64,000 nt of DNA from JAOUEA01 sp963810945 (GCA_963810945.1 CAWEPI010000004.1:248001-312000), one strand, 5' to 3'. Shown: positions 1-11,570, numbered from the stretch's first letter. Numbers and translations are program-made. Notes: a model not told the origin generated them from the sequence alone.

Positions 1-37
1 GCTGGGCGGGCGGGTGCGGGAACGGGCCGGGACGCGG

Positions 38-43
38 TAGCGT
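38..43 (+). promoter_or_regulatory. -10 box (TAGCGT) of leaderless gene
   Basis: TAGCGT ends 7 bases before the ATG at 51, so transcription should begin at or next to the start codon. It is one of 14 such arrangements in the window. Confidence 0.5.
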
Positions 44-50
44 TCTCGGC

Positions 51-251
51 ATGTGCCGAAGCATCAAGACCCTGCGCAGGGCCGACGAGCCCGCCACCGA
101 GGAGGAGATCCGCGCCGCCGCGCGGCAGTACGTCCGTAAGGTGAGCGGGTATCGGGAGCCCTCGAGGAAGAACAGCGAGGCCTTCGAGGCGGCCGTCGAC
201 GAGGTCGCGAACGCGTCTCGCGCGCTGCTCGACGCCGTGACCGTGCGCTGA
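51..251 (+). CDS. DUF2277 family small protein
   Basis: A 66-residue protein starting MCRSIKTL, with the conserved sequence ATEEEIRAAARQYVRKVSG, which is the hallmark of the DUF2277 family of about 65-90 residues. The molecular function of the family is unknown. No ribosome binding site is visible; the -10 box TAGCGT lies 7 bases upstream, so the mRNA is probably leaderless. The next gene has its own promoter, so this looks monocistronic. Predicted soluble and cytoplasmic. Confidence 0.85.
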   Translation: MCRSIKTLRRADEPATEEEIRAAARQYVRKVSGYREPSRKNSEAFEAAVDEVANASRALLDAVTVR

Positions 252-264
252 CCGCGTCCGTCGT

Positions 265-270
265 TACGAT
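265..270 (+). promoter_or_regulatory. -10 box (TACGAT) of leaderless gene
   Basis: TACGAT is followed by GGGCGCC and then the ATG at 278, a 7-base gap. This decides the start of the decarboxylase in favour of 278 rather than the in-frame codon at 269. Confidence 0.5.
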
Positions 271-277
271 GGGCGCC

Positions 278-1672
278 ATGTATCCGCTCGATCCGGCGCC
301 CGAGGACATGCGCGCGATGGGGGAGTCCGCGCTCGCCTACCTCGTCGACTTCATCCAGGGACTCGACGACGCGCCCGCCGAGGCCACGGAGGGCGCCGTC
401 GAGCTGGCGCGGACGTTGCGGGAGGGCCCACCGGAGACCGGGGGCGATTTCGACGCGCTGATGACCCAGGTGCGGGACGCCGTCGCGCACACGTTCGAGT
501 ACGCGGGCCCCGGCTACCTCGCATACATCCCAGGGGGCGGCCTCTTCAGCGCCGCGCTCGCGGACTTCGTGGCACAGGGGGTGAACCGCTACGTCGGGCT
601 CTGGCAGCCGAGCCCGGCGGCCGTGCAGATCGAGGAGAACGTCGTGCGCTGGCTCTGCGACCTCTTCGCGTACCCGGCGGAGGCGCAGGGGTTGCTGCTC
701 TCCGGCGGCTCGATGGCGAACCTCTCGGCCATGGTGACGGCGCGCCACGCGAAGCTCGGCGAGGACTTCCTCGACGGCACGTACTACGTGAGCGAGCAGG
801 CGCACGCGAGCGTCACCAAGGCCGCCACGATCGCGGGCTTCGCGAAGCGGAACGTGCGGATCGTGGCCACGGACGACCAGCTGCGGATGGATCCCGACGC
901 GCTCCGTGCACGGATCCGAGAGGATCGCGCGGCCGGCATGCGCCCGTTCCTGGTGGGCGCGAGCGCGGGGACCACGAACACCGGGGCGATCGACCCGCTC
1001 GAGGCGATCGCCGACGTCGCCGAGCAGGAGGGGCTCTGGCTCCACGTCGACGGGGCCTACGGCGGCTTCTTCCAGCTCACGGAGCGGGGGAGTGCGTGGT
1101 TCCGGGGCATCGAGCGGAGCGACTCCGTCACACTCGATCCGCACAAGGGGATGTTCCTGCCCTACGGCACCGGCGGCCTCGTGGTCCGTGACGGGCAGGC
1201 GCTCCGCGACGCGCACTACGAGGGCGCGGCCTACCTGCAGGACCTGCCGCCGACGGGGGAGCTGCCCAACTACAGCGAGTACTCGGCCGAGCTCTCGCGG
1301 GACTGGCGAGGCCTGCGCGTGTGGATGCCGCTCAAGCTCCACGGCGTGAGCGCCTTCCGCGAGGCGCTCGACGAGAAGCTGGACCTCGCCGCCTACCTCT
1401 ACGAGGCCCTCGAGGCGGACCCGCTCGTCGAGGTGCCGTGGGCTCCGCAGCTCACGGTGGTGCCCTTCCGTCTGGCGGGCGCCGACGAGGAAACGCAGAA
1501 GGCGTTCCTGGCGGCCATCAACGCATCCAAGCGCGTGTTCCTGTCCTCCACGCTGATCCACGGTGCCTACACCCTGCGCGTCTGCATCGTCTCCCACCGC
1601 ACCCACAAGGACCGGATCGACGAGTGCGTGGAGATCATCGGGCAGGCCGCCGCGGAGCTCACCGGAGCCTGA
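278..1672 (+). CDS. Pyridoxal-phosphate group II amino acid decarboxylase
   Basis: A protein of about 464 residues of the aromatic-L-amino-acid decarboxylase family (PLP fold type I), which removes the carboxyl group from amino acids. The PLP lysine lies in SVTLDPHKGMFLPYGTG (DPHK, around residue 290). HVDGAYGG upstream carries the aspartate that contacts the pyridine nitrogen. GGSMANL near residue 148 is the cofactor-phosphate region. The N-terminal motif GYLAYIPGGGLFSAALADF is typical of the family. Length matches the usual 460-490. The substrate (tryptophan, tyrosine, DOPA or other) cannot be told from sequence. The stop is 9 bases before the glycosylase start, so the two may be co-transcribed. 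Confidence 0.85.
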   Translation: MYPLDPAPEDMRAMGESALAYLVDFIQGLDDAPAEATEGAVELARTLREGPPETGGDFDALMTQVRDAVAHTFEYAGPGYLAYIPGGGLFSAALADFVAQGVNRYVGLWQPSPAAVQIEENVVRWLCDLFAYPAEAQGLLLSGGSMANLSAMVTARHAKLGEDFLDGTYYVSEQAHASVTKAATIAGFAKRNVRIVATDDQLRMDPDALRARIREDRAAGMRPFLVGASAGTTNTGAIDPLEAIADVAEQEGLWLHVDGAYGGFFQLTERGSAWFRGIERSDSVTLDPHKGMFLPYGTGGLVVRDGQALRDAHYEGAAYLQDLPPTGELPNYSEYSAELSRDWRGLRVWMPLKLHGVSAFREALDEKLDLAAYLYEALEADPLVEVPWAPQLTVVPFRLAGADEETQKAFLAAINASKRVFLSSTLIHGAYTLRVCIVSHRTHKDRIDECVEIIGQAAAELTGA

Positions 1673-1681
1673 GGCGACGAC

Positions 1682-2515
1682 GTGCCCGAGCTCCCGGAGA
1701 TCCGTGCGCTCGCCGAGCGTCTGGACGAGGTCCTCGCCGGCGCGACGCTCGAGAGGCTCGACCTCATGCAGTTCTCGTCACTGAAGACGTTCGCGCCGCG
1801 GCCCGAGGAGCTGCTCGGCCGCACGATCGATCACGTCGGCAACCGCGGGAAGTACCTCGTCGGTGAGCTGGGAGGCCCGCGCCTGCTGGTGCACCTGTCC
1901 CAAGGAGGGCGCGTGGACGTCGAGGCGCCGCCGAAGTCGACGAAGCCGCGGGGATCGGTCCTGCGGATCCGAGCCGTCGATCGGCCCAGCGTCCTGGTGA
2001 AGGAGTTCGGCACGCAGCGCAAGGCGGGGTGGTGGGTCCTGGCCGAAGGCGACGACGGCCCGCTCGCGAAGCTCGGCCCCGAGGTCCTCACCGCGGAGGC
2101 CGACGCCTGGCTGATGAGCGCCGAGGACACGCGACGCGTGCACACGATCCTCCGCGATCAGCGCACCATCGCCGGGGTCGGCCGCGGTTACAGCGACGAC
2201 ATCCTGCACGCCGCGCGGCTCTCGCCGTACGCGTCGCTGAACAAGCTGGACGCGGCGGAGCGAGAGCGCCTGGTGAGCGCGATGCACGCGGTGCTCGACG
2301 AGGCGCTCGAGGTGGAGCGGAAGCGCTCGGGAGGCCTGCCCACCAAGCTCGGGGACCACTTCACCGTGCACAACCGGGCGGGGGAACCCTGCCCGGCGTG
2401 CGGCGAGGATCTGCGCCGCGTGTCCTACGAGTCCCACGAGGTCACGTACTGCCCCTCCTGCCAGACCGGCGGCAAGATCCTCGCCGACCGGAGGATGAGC
2501 CGCCTGATCCGGTGA
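1682..2515 (+). CDS. Fpg/Nei-type DNA glycosylase/AP lyase
   Basis: A 277-residue base-excision repair enzyme of the formamidopyrimidine-DNA glycosylase/endonuclease VIII family. The GTG start gives MPELPE, whose proline (after Met removal) is the catalytic N-terminal amine and whose glutamate is the general acid. GKYLVGEL contains the conserved beta-hairpin lysine. The helix-two-turn-helix is seen as GVGRGYSDDILHAARLSP. The C-terminal zinc finger is CPAC at about residue 237 and CPSC about 16 residues later, followed by the family ending GGKILADRRMSRLIR. The IRALAERL start and GRGYSDD variant suggest a divergent actinobacterial subfamily rather than classical MutM, so no symbol is given. Confidence 0.88.
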   Translation: MPELPEIRALAERLDEVLAGATLERLDLMQFSSLKTFAPRPEELLGRTIDHVGNRGKYLVGELGGPRLLVHLSQGGRVDVEAPPKSTKPRGSVLRIRAVDRPSVLVKEFGTQRKAGWWVLAEGDDGPLAKLGPEVLTAEADAWLMSAEDTRRVHTILRDQRTIAGVGRGYSDDILHAARLSPYASLNKLDAAERERLVSAMHAVLDEALEVERKRSGGLPTKLGDHFTVHNRAGEPCPACGEDLRRVSYESHEVTYCPSCQTGGKILADRRMSRLIR

Positions 2516-2637
2516 TCCGCCCCTGCCGCGGCGGCGCCCGGCGCGAGCTACTTCCCCAGGAGCGTCTGCTCGGATAGCCTGCGTCGGTCCATGTCTCGAC
2601 GCGGCCGCCGGGGGACCGGCGATCGAAGGGGGGAGTC

Positions 2638-3117
2638 GTGCTCGCGTTCAGCACCGGGGTGTACAACACGCTCAAGTTCGTCCATGTGATCGCGGCCGTC
2701 GCCTGGGTCGGCGGCGGGTTGTTCGTGCAGTACCTCGCGACGCGGCTGAAACGCGCGGACGACCCGCTCCGTCTGGCGGCCTTCGCCAAGGACATCGAGA
2801 AGGCCGGGCTGCAGTTCTTCATGCCGGTGTCCCTGACCGTGCTGGTGATGGGCATCGTGCTGGTGCTGTATACGCCCGCCCTGGGGTTCACCGACACGTG
2901 GATCCTGGTGGGGCTGATCGGCTACGCGGCGACGTTCGTGACGGGGGCGTTCTTCCTCGGTCCGACCTCGGGCAAGCTCGCGAAGGACATGGAGACCGAG
3001 GGTCCGGCCTCGCCCGCCGTGCAGGCCGGGATCCGCCGGATCTTCGCGATCTCCCGCATCGACCAGGCAGTGCTGATCGTCGTGATCGCGGACATGGTGT
3101 TCAAGCCGGGCCGGTGA
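2638..3117 (+). CDS. DUF2269 family integral membrane protein
   Basis: A 159-residue protein with four predicted membrane helices: about residues 10-28 (FVHVIAAVAWVGGGLFV), 62-80 (FFMPVSLTVLVMGIVLVLY), 90-108 (ILVGLIGYAATFVTGAFFLG) and 139-156. The pattern KFVHVIAAVAWVGGG with an early membrane histidine is typical of DUF2269/YhaH-like proteins. The function is unknown. The start is GTG at 2638 after GAAGGGGGGA. It converges on the next gene with a 15-base gap. Confidence 0.75.
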   Translation: MLAFSTGVYNTLKFVHVIAAVAWVGGGLFVQYLATRLKRADDPLRLAAFAKDIEKAGLQFFMPVSLTVLVMGIVLVLYTPALGFTDTWILVGLIGYAATFVTGAFFLGPTSGKLAKDMETEGPASPAVQAGIRRIFAISRIDQAVLIVVIADMVFKPGR

Positions 3118-3132
3118 GGCTGCCGGGAGGTC

Positions 3133-4224
3133 TCAGCGCGGCACGGTGGGCCGGAGCATCCGCACCCGCAGCGTCCCGATGCCGGAGCGATCCGAGGACC
3201 AGAGCGCGGGGGGCGCGTTGGTGAGGTTGGCGAGGGCCAGCAACACCGTGTCGTAGTTCACGCGCCACCCCGCGAAGTCCCGCCATGCCCGGTCCCGGTC
3301 CGCCTTGATCGGCACGCCCGCGAGCTCGAGTGACCGCCACCGCCTCCTCCCATTCCTCGCGGGTGATCGAGATGGGATCGTCGGGCTCAGGGTCGGCGTC
3401 GTAGGGGACGCGGAAGAACCCTGCGATCCTGCGCAGGCACAGGTACCCCGCCCGGAGACAGAACTCGGCCTGGACGTCGCGCTCGATATCCACGGTGGAC
3501 ACCGAGAGCGCGGCGCCGTCGAGCACGGCCCCGGCTGCGGTCACCCACGAGTGATCGGCCTGGGGCGATCGGAAGAACGCCAGGGACGAGAGCGACGTGT
3601 GCGTCTCCTCGACGTCGACGAACCAGCGCTCCCACTCGGTCCAGACGGCGTTCAGCTCCTCCATCCGCTCCAACACCCAGTAGCGCTGCATCATCTCGAC
3701 GCCCGAGGGTGGCTCGCCGGCGCGCACCGCGAGGGCGGTCACGCCTAGCTCGCGGCGGGAGAACGCGGTGTAGATGCTGGGAAGGAACGTGATCAGCAAG
3801 GCCAGGAGGAACAGCCCGATCGCCGCCTCGGTGAAGACGAGCGCGTTGCTCGCGAGGTTCGTCGGCCGCGTGGTCCCCAGCGTGAAGAGCGCGGAGCCGG
3901 ACATCTCGAACGACTCCACCCAAGTGAGCTCGATCGGTGCCCCAGAAGATCAGCGTGTACGCGGCCATCACCAGGGCGAGCCACGCCACGAGGGTCCCGA
4001 TCAGCGACATCGGCGCGTACCAGGCGAGGATGCGGTCGCGACGCGCGTAGGCCATCTTCCGGTGGCGCGATGACCTGGAAGACCCTCCGCATGAAGAGGA
4101 AGACGGCTCGCGAGATCAGCGACGGCACCGACCGCGGCAGGATGACCGTCTTCACGGAGGACAGGAGCGTCGCCACGAGGAGCAGGACGCCCAGCGTCAC
4201 CACGAGTACGCGGACGACGATCAT
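3133..4224 (-). CDS. Ion-channel-like membrane protein, frameshifted
   Basis: Read leftward in four pieces that join into one protein of about 360 residues. Piece 1 begins at ATG 4224 (MIVVRVLVVTLGVLLLVATL). Piece 2 contains APMSLIGTLVAWLALVMAA, piece 3 SGSALFTLGTTRPTNLASNA then a helix FLLALLITFLPSIYTAFSRRE and a long cytoplasmic domain, and piece 4 ends at 3133. Frame changes lie near 4065, 3940 and 3310; the last is explained by one extra A. Membrane helices flank a pore-loop-like segment resembling potassium channels, but the TLGFGD/TVGYG selectivity signature is replaced by TLGTT. The ATG overlaps the MFS stop (ATGA), so the genes are coupled. Ion specificity is unknown. Confidence 0.55.
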
Positions 4225-5859
4225 GACCCGCTCATCCTGTCAGACAGCTGCGGTCGTGCGGAACGTCGGCGCCGGTCCGCGAGGCTAACCCGCCTCGCGA
4301 CCGCGACGCCCCCCGGCACCCGCGCGCCCGCGGGCACGAGCGCCTCGCGGCCCGGGATGAACCGGTTGGCGACCAGGGCCGCCAGGACGAGCACCGCCCC
4401 GGCGAACATCAGCGCGAGGTGGAAGCCGCTCATGAACGCGTCCCCGTAGGCAGAGGCCACCGCCGCGGCTTGCTGCGACGTGAGCCCGGCGACCTCGAGC
4501 TGCCCGTGCCCGGCGTTCGCTGTGATGGACGCCTGCTGTTGTGCCGAGAGGCCGATGCCCGTGAGGGCCGGCCCCAGCGAGGACTTCAGCTTCGTGGTGA
4601 GGATCGTGCCGAGAAGCGCGATGCCGAGCACCCCGCCCACTTCCCGGCTGGTGTTGGTCATCGCCGAGCCGAGGCCCGCGCGCTGAGGACCCACGGAGTT
4701 CATGACCGCAGCGGTCATCGGGGCCATGGTGGCGCCCATCCCGTGACCCATGATCGCGAAGATGGGGGCGAGGTACCAGTACGGGGTGCTCACGTTGAGG
4801 GTCGCGCCCAGCAAGAGGAGCCCGCCACCCGACAGCAGCAACCCGTACGTCATGGGCGCCCGCGATCCGTGCTTGGACGCGTACTTGCCGGCGTAGGGGG
4901 CCGTCACGATGATGGCCAGCGTCATGGGCAAGAACCGCACCCCCGCCTGGAACGGCGAGTACCCGAGGATCTCCTGCATGAACAGCGACAGGAAGAAGAA
5001 GGTCGCGAACATGCCCAAGCGACACCGAGAACGCAACGGTGTTCCCCGCGGAGAACGCCGGGATCTTGAAGTAGCCGAGCGGCATCATCGCGTGCGGGTT
5101 GTGCGACTCCCACAAGAGGAACGCGACGAGCAGGACGGCGAACGCGGCGAACGACGCGAGGATCAGCGGGTCGGTCCAGCCCCGCTGGTTGGCCTCGATC
5201 AGTCCGTAGGTGACGCTGAACAGGGCGCCGGTGCCCAATACCAGGCCGAGGATGTCCAGCTCGACGCTCCACCTCGGACCGGGATTCGGTCACGGTCCGC
5301 AGCGCCACGAAGAACGCCACGAAGCCGATCGGGCACGTTGATGATGAAGACCCAGTGCCAGCCCCATTGCTCGACGATGTACCCGCCGAGCGTCGGGCCG
5401 AGGGCCAGCGCGACGCCCGAGACCCCGGCCCACAGCCCGAGGGCCTTCGCGCGCTCGTGAGGCGGGAACGTGACGGTGATGATGGAGAGGGTGCCGGGGA
5501 TCAGGAGCGCGCCGCCCACGCCCTGCACGCGCGCGGAACGCGATCAACTGCCCGGTGCTCTGGGAGAGCCCGCAGGCCAGCGAGGCGAGCGTGAAGATGG
5601 TGAGTCCGCTCAGGAACATCTTCTTGCGGCCGTAGCGGTCGCCGAGGATGCCGCCCGTGAGCAGCAGCGACGCGAACGCGAGCACGTAGCCGTCCACGAT
5701 CCATTGCAGCTCGGAGACCCCGGCATCGAGGGTGCGGCTGATGCTGGGCAGGGCCACGTTGACCACGGTGTTGTCGAGCATCACCATGGCCAACGCGAAG
5801 CACATGGTGAGCAGCACGATGACCTTCTCGCGTGCGTTGTCCCCTTCGAACCCGAGCAC
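4221..5859 (-). CDS. MFS drug exporter, DHA2/EmrB-QacA family, frameshifted
   Basis: Pieces in several frames assemble into one 14-helix proton-driven exporter of about 540 residues. It starts at GTG 5859 after GGAAGGAG and reads MLGFEGDNAREKVIVLL. DHA2 motifs are visible in order: MLDNTVVNVALPSI (motif D1), ELQWIVDGYVLAFASLLLTGG, LGDRYGRKKMF (motif A), GVSGVALALGPTLGGYI (motif C, GPTLGG) and a second half with NTSREVGGVLGIALLGTILT. Frame changes near 5525, 5330, 5270 and 5015 are each explained by one extra base (for example CCCG before ATCGGC). The stop at 4221 overlaps the next ATG. The gene lies behind a DrrAB-type ABC transporter, suggesting one toxic-compound export operon. Confidence 0.75.
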
Positions 5860-5965
5860 AGGCACTCCTTCCGATGCAGGCCCCAGGGACGGTGCGGAGG
5901 CCCCCTCGAGCCTGCCAACCGACCTTACGGCGTATGTGTTCCCGATCCGGCTGAGTCTCCGTCTC

Positions 5966-6829
5966 TCAGTCGAGCTTGCGGTAGAGCCGGATCGCGAGCG
6001 GTACGAAGATCGCGAGCAGCAGCAGGATCCATGCAACGGACTTCAACAGGAGCCCCTCGTACGTGTCGACCGGCAGCCTCGTCTGGAGGTCGAGGATGCC
6101 CACCGGGCCGTTCGAGAGGTACCGAGCGAGGTTGCACCAGATCGTGACCGGGTTGTTCCGCGCGATCGGCTGCAGGAACGACGCCATCCCGGCGACGGGC
6201 ACGAACGCCGAGCTGACGAACACCACCGGGAAGATCAGCGTGAAGGACGCCGCCTGCACCGCTTCGACCTTCTTCAGCGACAGGCCGATGCAGGCCATCG
6301 CCCACGAGAACGTGAACCCGACCGCGAGCGCCAATACGACGACGCCGAGCGCGTCCCACATGCCGTTCTGGAACCGGAACCCCACGAGGTGCCCGATCCC
6401 GATCACGATGATGACCAATAGGAAGTTCTTCGACAGATCCGAGGCGGCCCTCCCCAACAGGACGGAGGAACGCCCCATCGGCAGGGAGCGGAACCGGTCG
6501 ACGATGCCCGTCTTCATGTCCTCCGCCAATCCGACGGCCGTCGTGGTCGAGCCGAAGATGGCGTTCTGGATGAAGATGCCGGGCATCAGGAACTGCACGT
6601 AGGTCAGGCCGGGAGGCAGGTGCGCGAGCTGGTTCGCATAGATGAAGCGGAACAACAGCACGAACATGATGGGCTGAACGAGCTCGAAGATGAAGACGGT
6701 GGGGACCCGCGTGATCGTGAGCAGGTTGCGACGGGCGACGATGACCCCGTCCGTGAGGGCCAGGGAAGCGCGCGCGACGAACCCCTTCGGAGCCCTGCGC
6801 TCGATGGGTCGCGTGACGGTGGCGCTCAT
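5966..6829 (-). CDS. ABC-2 type transporter permease (DrrB-like)
   Basis: A 287-residue membrane subunit of a daunorubicin-resistance-type ABC exporter. The N-terminal cytoplasmic part is followed by the family motif ITRVPTVFIFELVQPIMFVLL. Further features are GIFIQNAIFGSTTTAVGLAEDM, DRFRSLPMGRSSVLLGR (the conserved cytoplasmic loop of ABC-2 permeases) and about six membrane helices. It is intact. Its ATG overlaps the stop of the ATPase gene by four bases, so the pair is translationally coupled. The substrate is unknown. Confidence 0.85.
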   Translation of the reverse strand: MSATVTRPIERRAPKGFVARASLALTDGVIVARRNLLTITRVPTVFIFELVQPIMFVLLFRFIYANQLAHLPPGLTYVQFLMPGIFIQNAIFGSTTTAVGLAEDMKTGIVDRFRSLPMGRSSVLLGRAASDLSKNFLLVIIVIGIGHLVGFRFQNGMWDALGVVVLALAVGFTFSWAMACIGLSLKKVEAVQAASFTLIFPVVFVSSAFVPVAGMASFLQPIARNNPVTIWCNLARYLSNGPVGILDLQTRLPVDTYEGLLLKSVAWILLLLAIFVPLAIRLYRKLD

Positions 6830-7837
6830 CGTTGTCTCCTCCCGCGGCGCTTCGATCGGCCGTTGGTGTCCGCGTCGGGCTCCTCCTCGGCCTCAGAACC
6901 GCGCCCGGTGAGCGAAAGGAACACGTCGTCGAGCGTCGGACGGTGCAACGCGATCTCGGCGAGCTGGATGTCCATCTCGTCGAGGCGCCGCACGCTGTCC
7001 AGCAGGGTGGCCGGGCCCATGTTCCCGACGGGGATCCGGATGGCGCCCGCGTCGGCATCGACGTTCGGCTCTCCGGTTCCGATGCCGATCAGGGAGGCGG
7101 TGACCTTCTCGAGATCTGAGAGATGCTGTACGTGCAGTTCCAGGACCTCGCCACCGATCCGGTCCTTGAGCTCGTCGGAGGTCCCCTCGGCGATCAGGGT
7201 GCCGTGGTCGATGACGGCGATCCGGTCGCAGAGCTGGTCCGCCTCCTCCAGGTACTGAGTGGTGAGCATCAGCGTCGTGCCCTCCTGCTGCAGCTCCCGG
7301 ATGAAGTCCCAGACGTCGAGCCGGCTGCGCGGGTCCAACCCGGTGGTCGGCTCGTCGAGGAACAGGACCTCGGGCCGGCCGACGAGGCTCGCCGCCAGGT
7401 CGAGGCGGCGGCGCATGCCGCCCGAGTACGTCTTGGCCGGGCGATCGGCGGCATCCGCGAGGTCGAACCGCTCGAGCACGTCACTCGAGCGACGGTGCGC
7501 TTCGTCCTTGGAGCAGGTGGTAGAGCCGCCCCACCATCTCGAGGTTCTCGAGGCCGGTCAGGTTCTCGTCGACCGCCGCGCTCTGCCCCGCGAGGCCGAT
7601 GCGGAACCGGAGCTCCTCGGCGTCGCGGACCACGTCGAGGCCTTCCACCGTGGCACGGCCCTTGCTGGGCAGCAGGAGCGTCGTGAGGATCCGTACCATG
7701 GTGGTCTTGCCCGCCCCGTTCGGCCCGAGGAGGCCGAAGACGGAGCCGCGCTCCACCTGCAGGTCGACGCCCTTCAGCGCTTCCACGGTGCCGAAGTGGC
7801 GTTCGATGCCCTCCGTGATGATGATGGGTTCGTCCAG
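6826..7837 (-). CDS. ABC transporter ATP-binding protein (DrrA-like), frameshifted
   Basis: The nucleotide-binding subunit of the DrrAB-type exporter, about 336 residues. Walker A GPNGAGKTT, Q-loop LAGQSAAVDE, signature YSGGMRRRLD, Walker B LFLDEPTTGLDPRSR and the H-loop region LTTQYLEEADQL are all present, followed by the DrrA C-terminal extension ending LDDVFLSLTGRGSE. A frameshift near 7515 (extra C in CTGCTCC) splits the coding region; removing it joins LYHLL to KDEAHRRSSDVLERFDLAD. No ATG, GTG or TTG precedes the conserved start in frame. The best start is CTG at 7837, giving (M)DEPIIITEGIERHFG, 7 bases after AAGGAG. Confidence 0.8.
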
Positions 7838-7844
7838 GGTTCGA

Positions 7845-7850
7845 CTCCTT
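7845..7850 (-). promoter_or_regulatory. Shine-Dalgarno (AAGGAG) supporting a CTG start
   Basis: AAGGAG on the minus strand lies 7 bases before CTG 7837, the only codon near the expected N-terminus that can initiate. It decides the start of the DrrA-like ATPase. Confidence 0.5.
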
Positions 7851-7958
7851 GATCGGCCCGTCGCGGACCGACGGGAAACTCAGGCCAACCAGCATACGGG
7901 GTCGCGATGACAAGGCCCCGTCGCGACCGGAAGCCCAGACTCCTTCCCCCTCAACCGC

Positions 7959-7987
7959 TTGTCGAAACGCGTAATCACGATTACATC
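7959..7987 (+). promoter_or_regulatory. Promoter of lon with overlapping palindrome
   Basis: TTGTCG at 7959-7964 and TACATC at 7982-7987 are separated by 17 bases, a good sigma-A type promoter. The palindrome GTAATC-AC-GATTAC at 7971-7984 covers the spacer and the first bases of the -10, the usual place for a repressor site. The regulator is unknown; it does not resemble the HspR HAIR element. Confidence 0.5.
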
Positions 7988-8017
7988 TTGGGAATAGCTC
8001 CCGGGCCCGAGCGCGTT

Positions 8018-8031
8018 CTTGCAGGTGCAAG
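8018..8031. promoter_or_regulatory. Palindrome CTTGCAGGTGCAAG in the lon leader
   Basis: A perfect inverted repeat (CTTGCA, GG, TGCAAG) between the lon promoter and its start codon. The inner 12 bases recur exactly at 25224-25235 next to the promoter of the mec-cysO operon, suggesting a shared operator. Confidence 0.45.
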
Positions 8032-8058
8032 ATCCGTTCCAACGAGATGGAGATGACG

Positions 8059-10396
<2,338 letters not shown>

Positions 10397-10423
10397 GGGC
10401 GCAGGATCGGGAAGGGGTCATCC

Positions 10424-11056
10424 GTGGAGATCGCGATCTTCGGCGCGACCGGACGCACCGGGAGCGCGGTCCTGGAGCATGCGCTCGCCCGCGGGCATCG
10501 CGTGCGTGCCCTCGTGCGCACGCCCTCGAAGCTCACGATCCGGTCGCCGGACCTCGAGGTGATCGAGGGCGACGCCTTCGACGCCGCGGCCGTGGCCCGT
10601 GCCGTGGGCGACACGGGAGCGGTCGTATCGGCGATGGGAGCCGCCGGCCTCGAGCCGACGACCGACCTCTCCACGATGACGGGCAACGTGATCACGGCGG
10701 TTTCCGCGCGCGCGGACGACCCTCGGCTCTCGGTCGTGCTGAACGATCGCGTGTTCCACAGCGAGGACGCCGCGCCGCCCTACACGCACATCGTGCGCGA
10801 GCACAAGCGGAACCTGGAGGCACTGCGAGCGAGTGACACCGCGTGGGTGGGCGCGTGCCCCGCGTACATCCGCGACGAGGACGGCGCAGGGGCGTACGAA
10901 GCGGTCATCGATGCGCCGGCCCACGCACGGTCGATCTCGCGGTTCGACCTGGCCGACTTCCTGATCGACGCGATCGAGACCGATGCCTTCGTCGGTCACG
11001 CCGTGGGCGTCGGCGCGTCCCCGGCCGCCGGCGCCGAGCGCGGCGCGAAGCCGTAG
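10424..11056 (+). CDS. NAD(P)-binding oxidoreductase-like protein (NmrA-like atypical SDR)
   Basis: A 210-residue protein with an N-terminal Rossmann glycine motif, MEIAIFGATGRTGSAV (GxTGxxG), of the atypical short-chain dehydrogenase/NmrA family. The typical HVRALVRTPSKL segment binds the cofactor phosphate or adenosine. The GTG start at 10424 follows GGAAGGGG. No YxxxK catalytic pair is seen, so a redox-sensing or reductase role is possible. The last 61 bases overlap the convergent cyclase-like gene. Confidence 0.75.
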   Translation: MEIAIFGATGRTGSAVLEHALARGHRVRALVRTPSKLTIRSPDLEVIEGDAFDAAAVARAVGDTGAVVSAMGAAGLEPTTDLSTMTGNVITAVSARADDPRLSVVLNDRVFHSEDAAPPYTHIVREHKRNLEALRASDTAWVGACPAYIRDEDGAGAYEAVIDAPAHARSISRFDLADFLIDAIETDAFVGHAVGVGASPAAGAERGAKP

Positions 11057-11541
11057 AGCGACATCACCTCGCCGTCGAGCTCCGCGGAGCCCGCCCCGAC
11101 CCTCGCATACCGGTCGAACGCCGCGTCCCCGAGTTCCACGAGGACGGCGCCGGTCACGAGGGTCACGCCGGGCTCCGCGAGATCGAGGGCCGCGGCCGCG
11201 ACCTGCGACGCGTGGCCGCACAGCGGCCGCTCCTGCGGCTTCACCCGACCGACATGGATCCCCGCCGTGGCCAGGACGCCGCCGTCGAGCGGAGGGACGA
11301 TATCCAGGGCGAAGTCGATCGCGGCCACGGGATCCCCGAACTCCACGAACGCGAGCCCCTCGATGCGCAGGAGGACCGTGCCCTCGCGTCGCGCGGCCGC
11401 CCCCTCGATCACGTCACCCGCCTCGGGGACATCCGCCGGCAGGTCATCCAGATGCACCCACACGAAGGTGCTCCAGTGCGCACGTTCGACGTCGGGGAGC
11501 CGCATGCCCGCCACTTCTCCGACCTGCCTGCGCACGACCAT
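10996..11541 (-). CDS. Degenerate nucleotidyl-cyclase-homology-domain protein
   Basis: About 181 residues from ATG 11541 (MVVRRQVGEVAG), preceded by GGGAG. The segment EGLAFVEFGDPVAAIDFALDI, then GIHVGRVKPQERPLCGHASQVAAAALDLAEPGVTLVTGAV, follows the class III adenylate/guanylate cyclase fold, where GIHxG and the G-x-xVxxAARl helix are typical. The first metal-binding aspartate and the substrate lysine are not evident, so it is probably a non-catalytic sensor or regulator. A longer frame upstream lacks the conserved start and was not used. It overlaps the 3' end of the preceding gene in the opposite direction. Confidence 0.5.
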   Translation of the reverse strand: MVVRRQVGEVAGMRLPDVERAHWSTFVWVHLDDLPADVPEAGDVIEGAAARREGTVLLRIEGLAFVEFGDPVAAIDFALDIVPPLDGGVLATAGIHVGRVKPQERPLCGHASQVAAAALDLAEPGVTLVTGAVLVELGDAAFDRYARVGAGSAELDGEVMSLYGFAPRSAPAAGDAPTPTA

Positions 11542-11570
11542 CGGCTCCCAGCCTAGCCGCGCGCGGTCCC

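Noticed and set aside
6826..7837. Programmed ribosomal frameshifting in the DrrA-like gene and the aminotransferases
   Set aside because: No slippery heptamer with a downstream structure was seen, and the many shifts in different genes fit sequence errors better.
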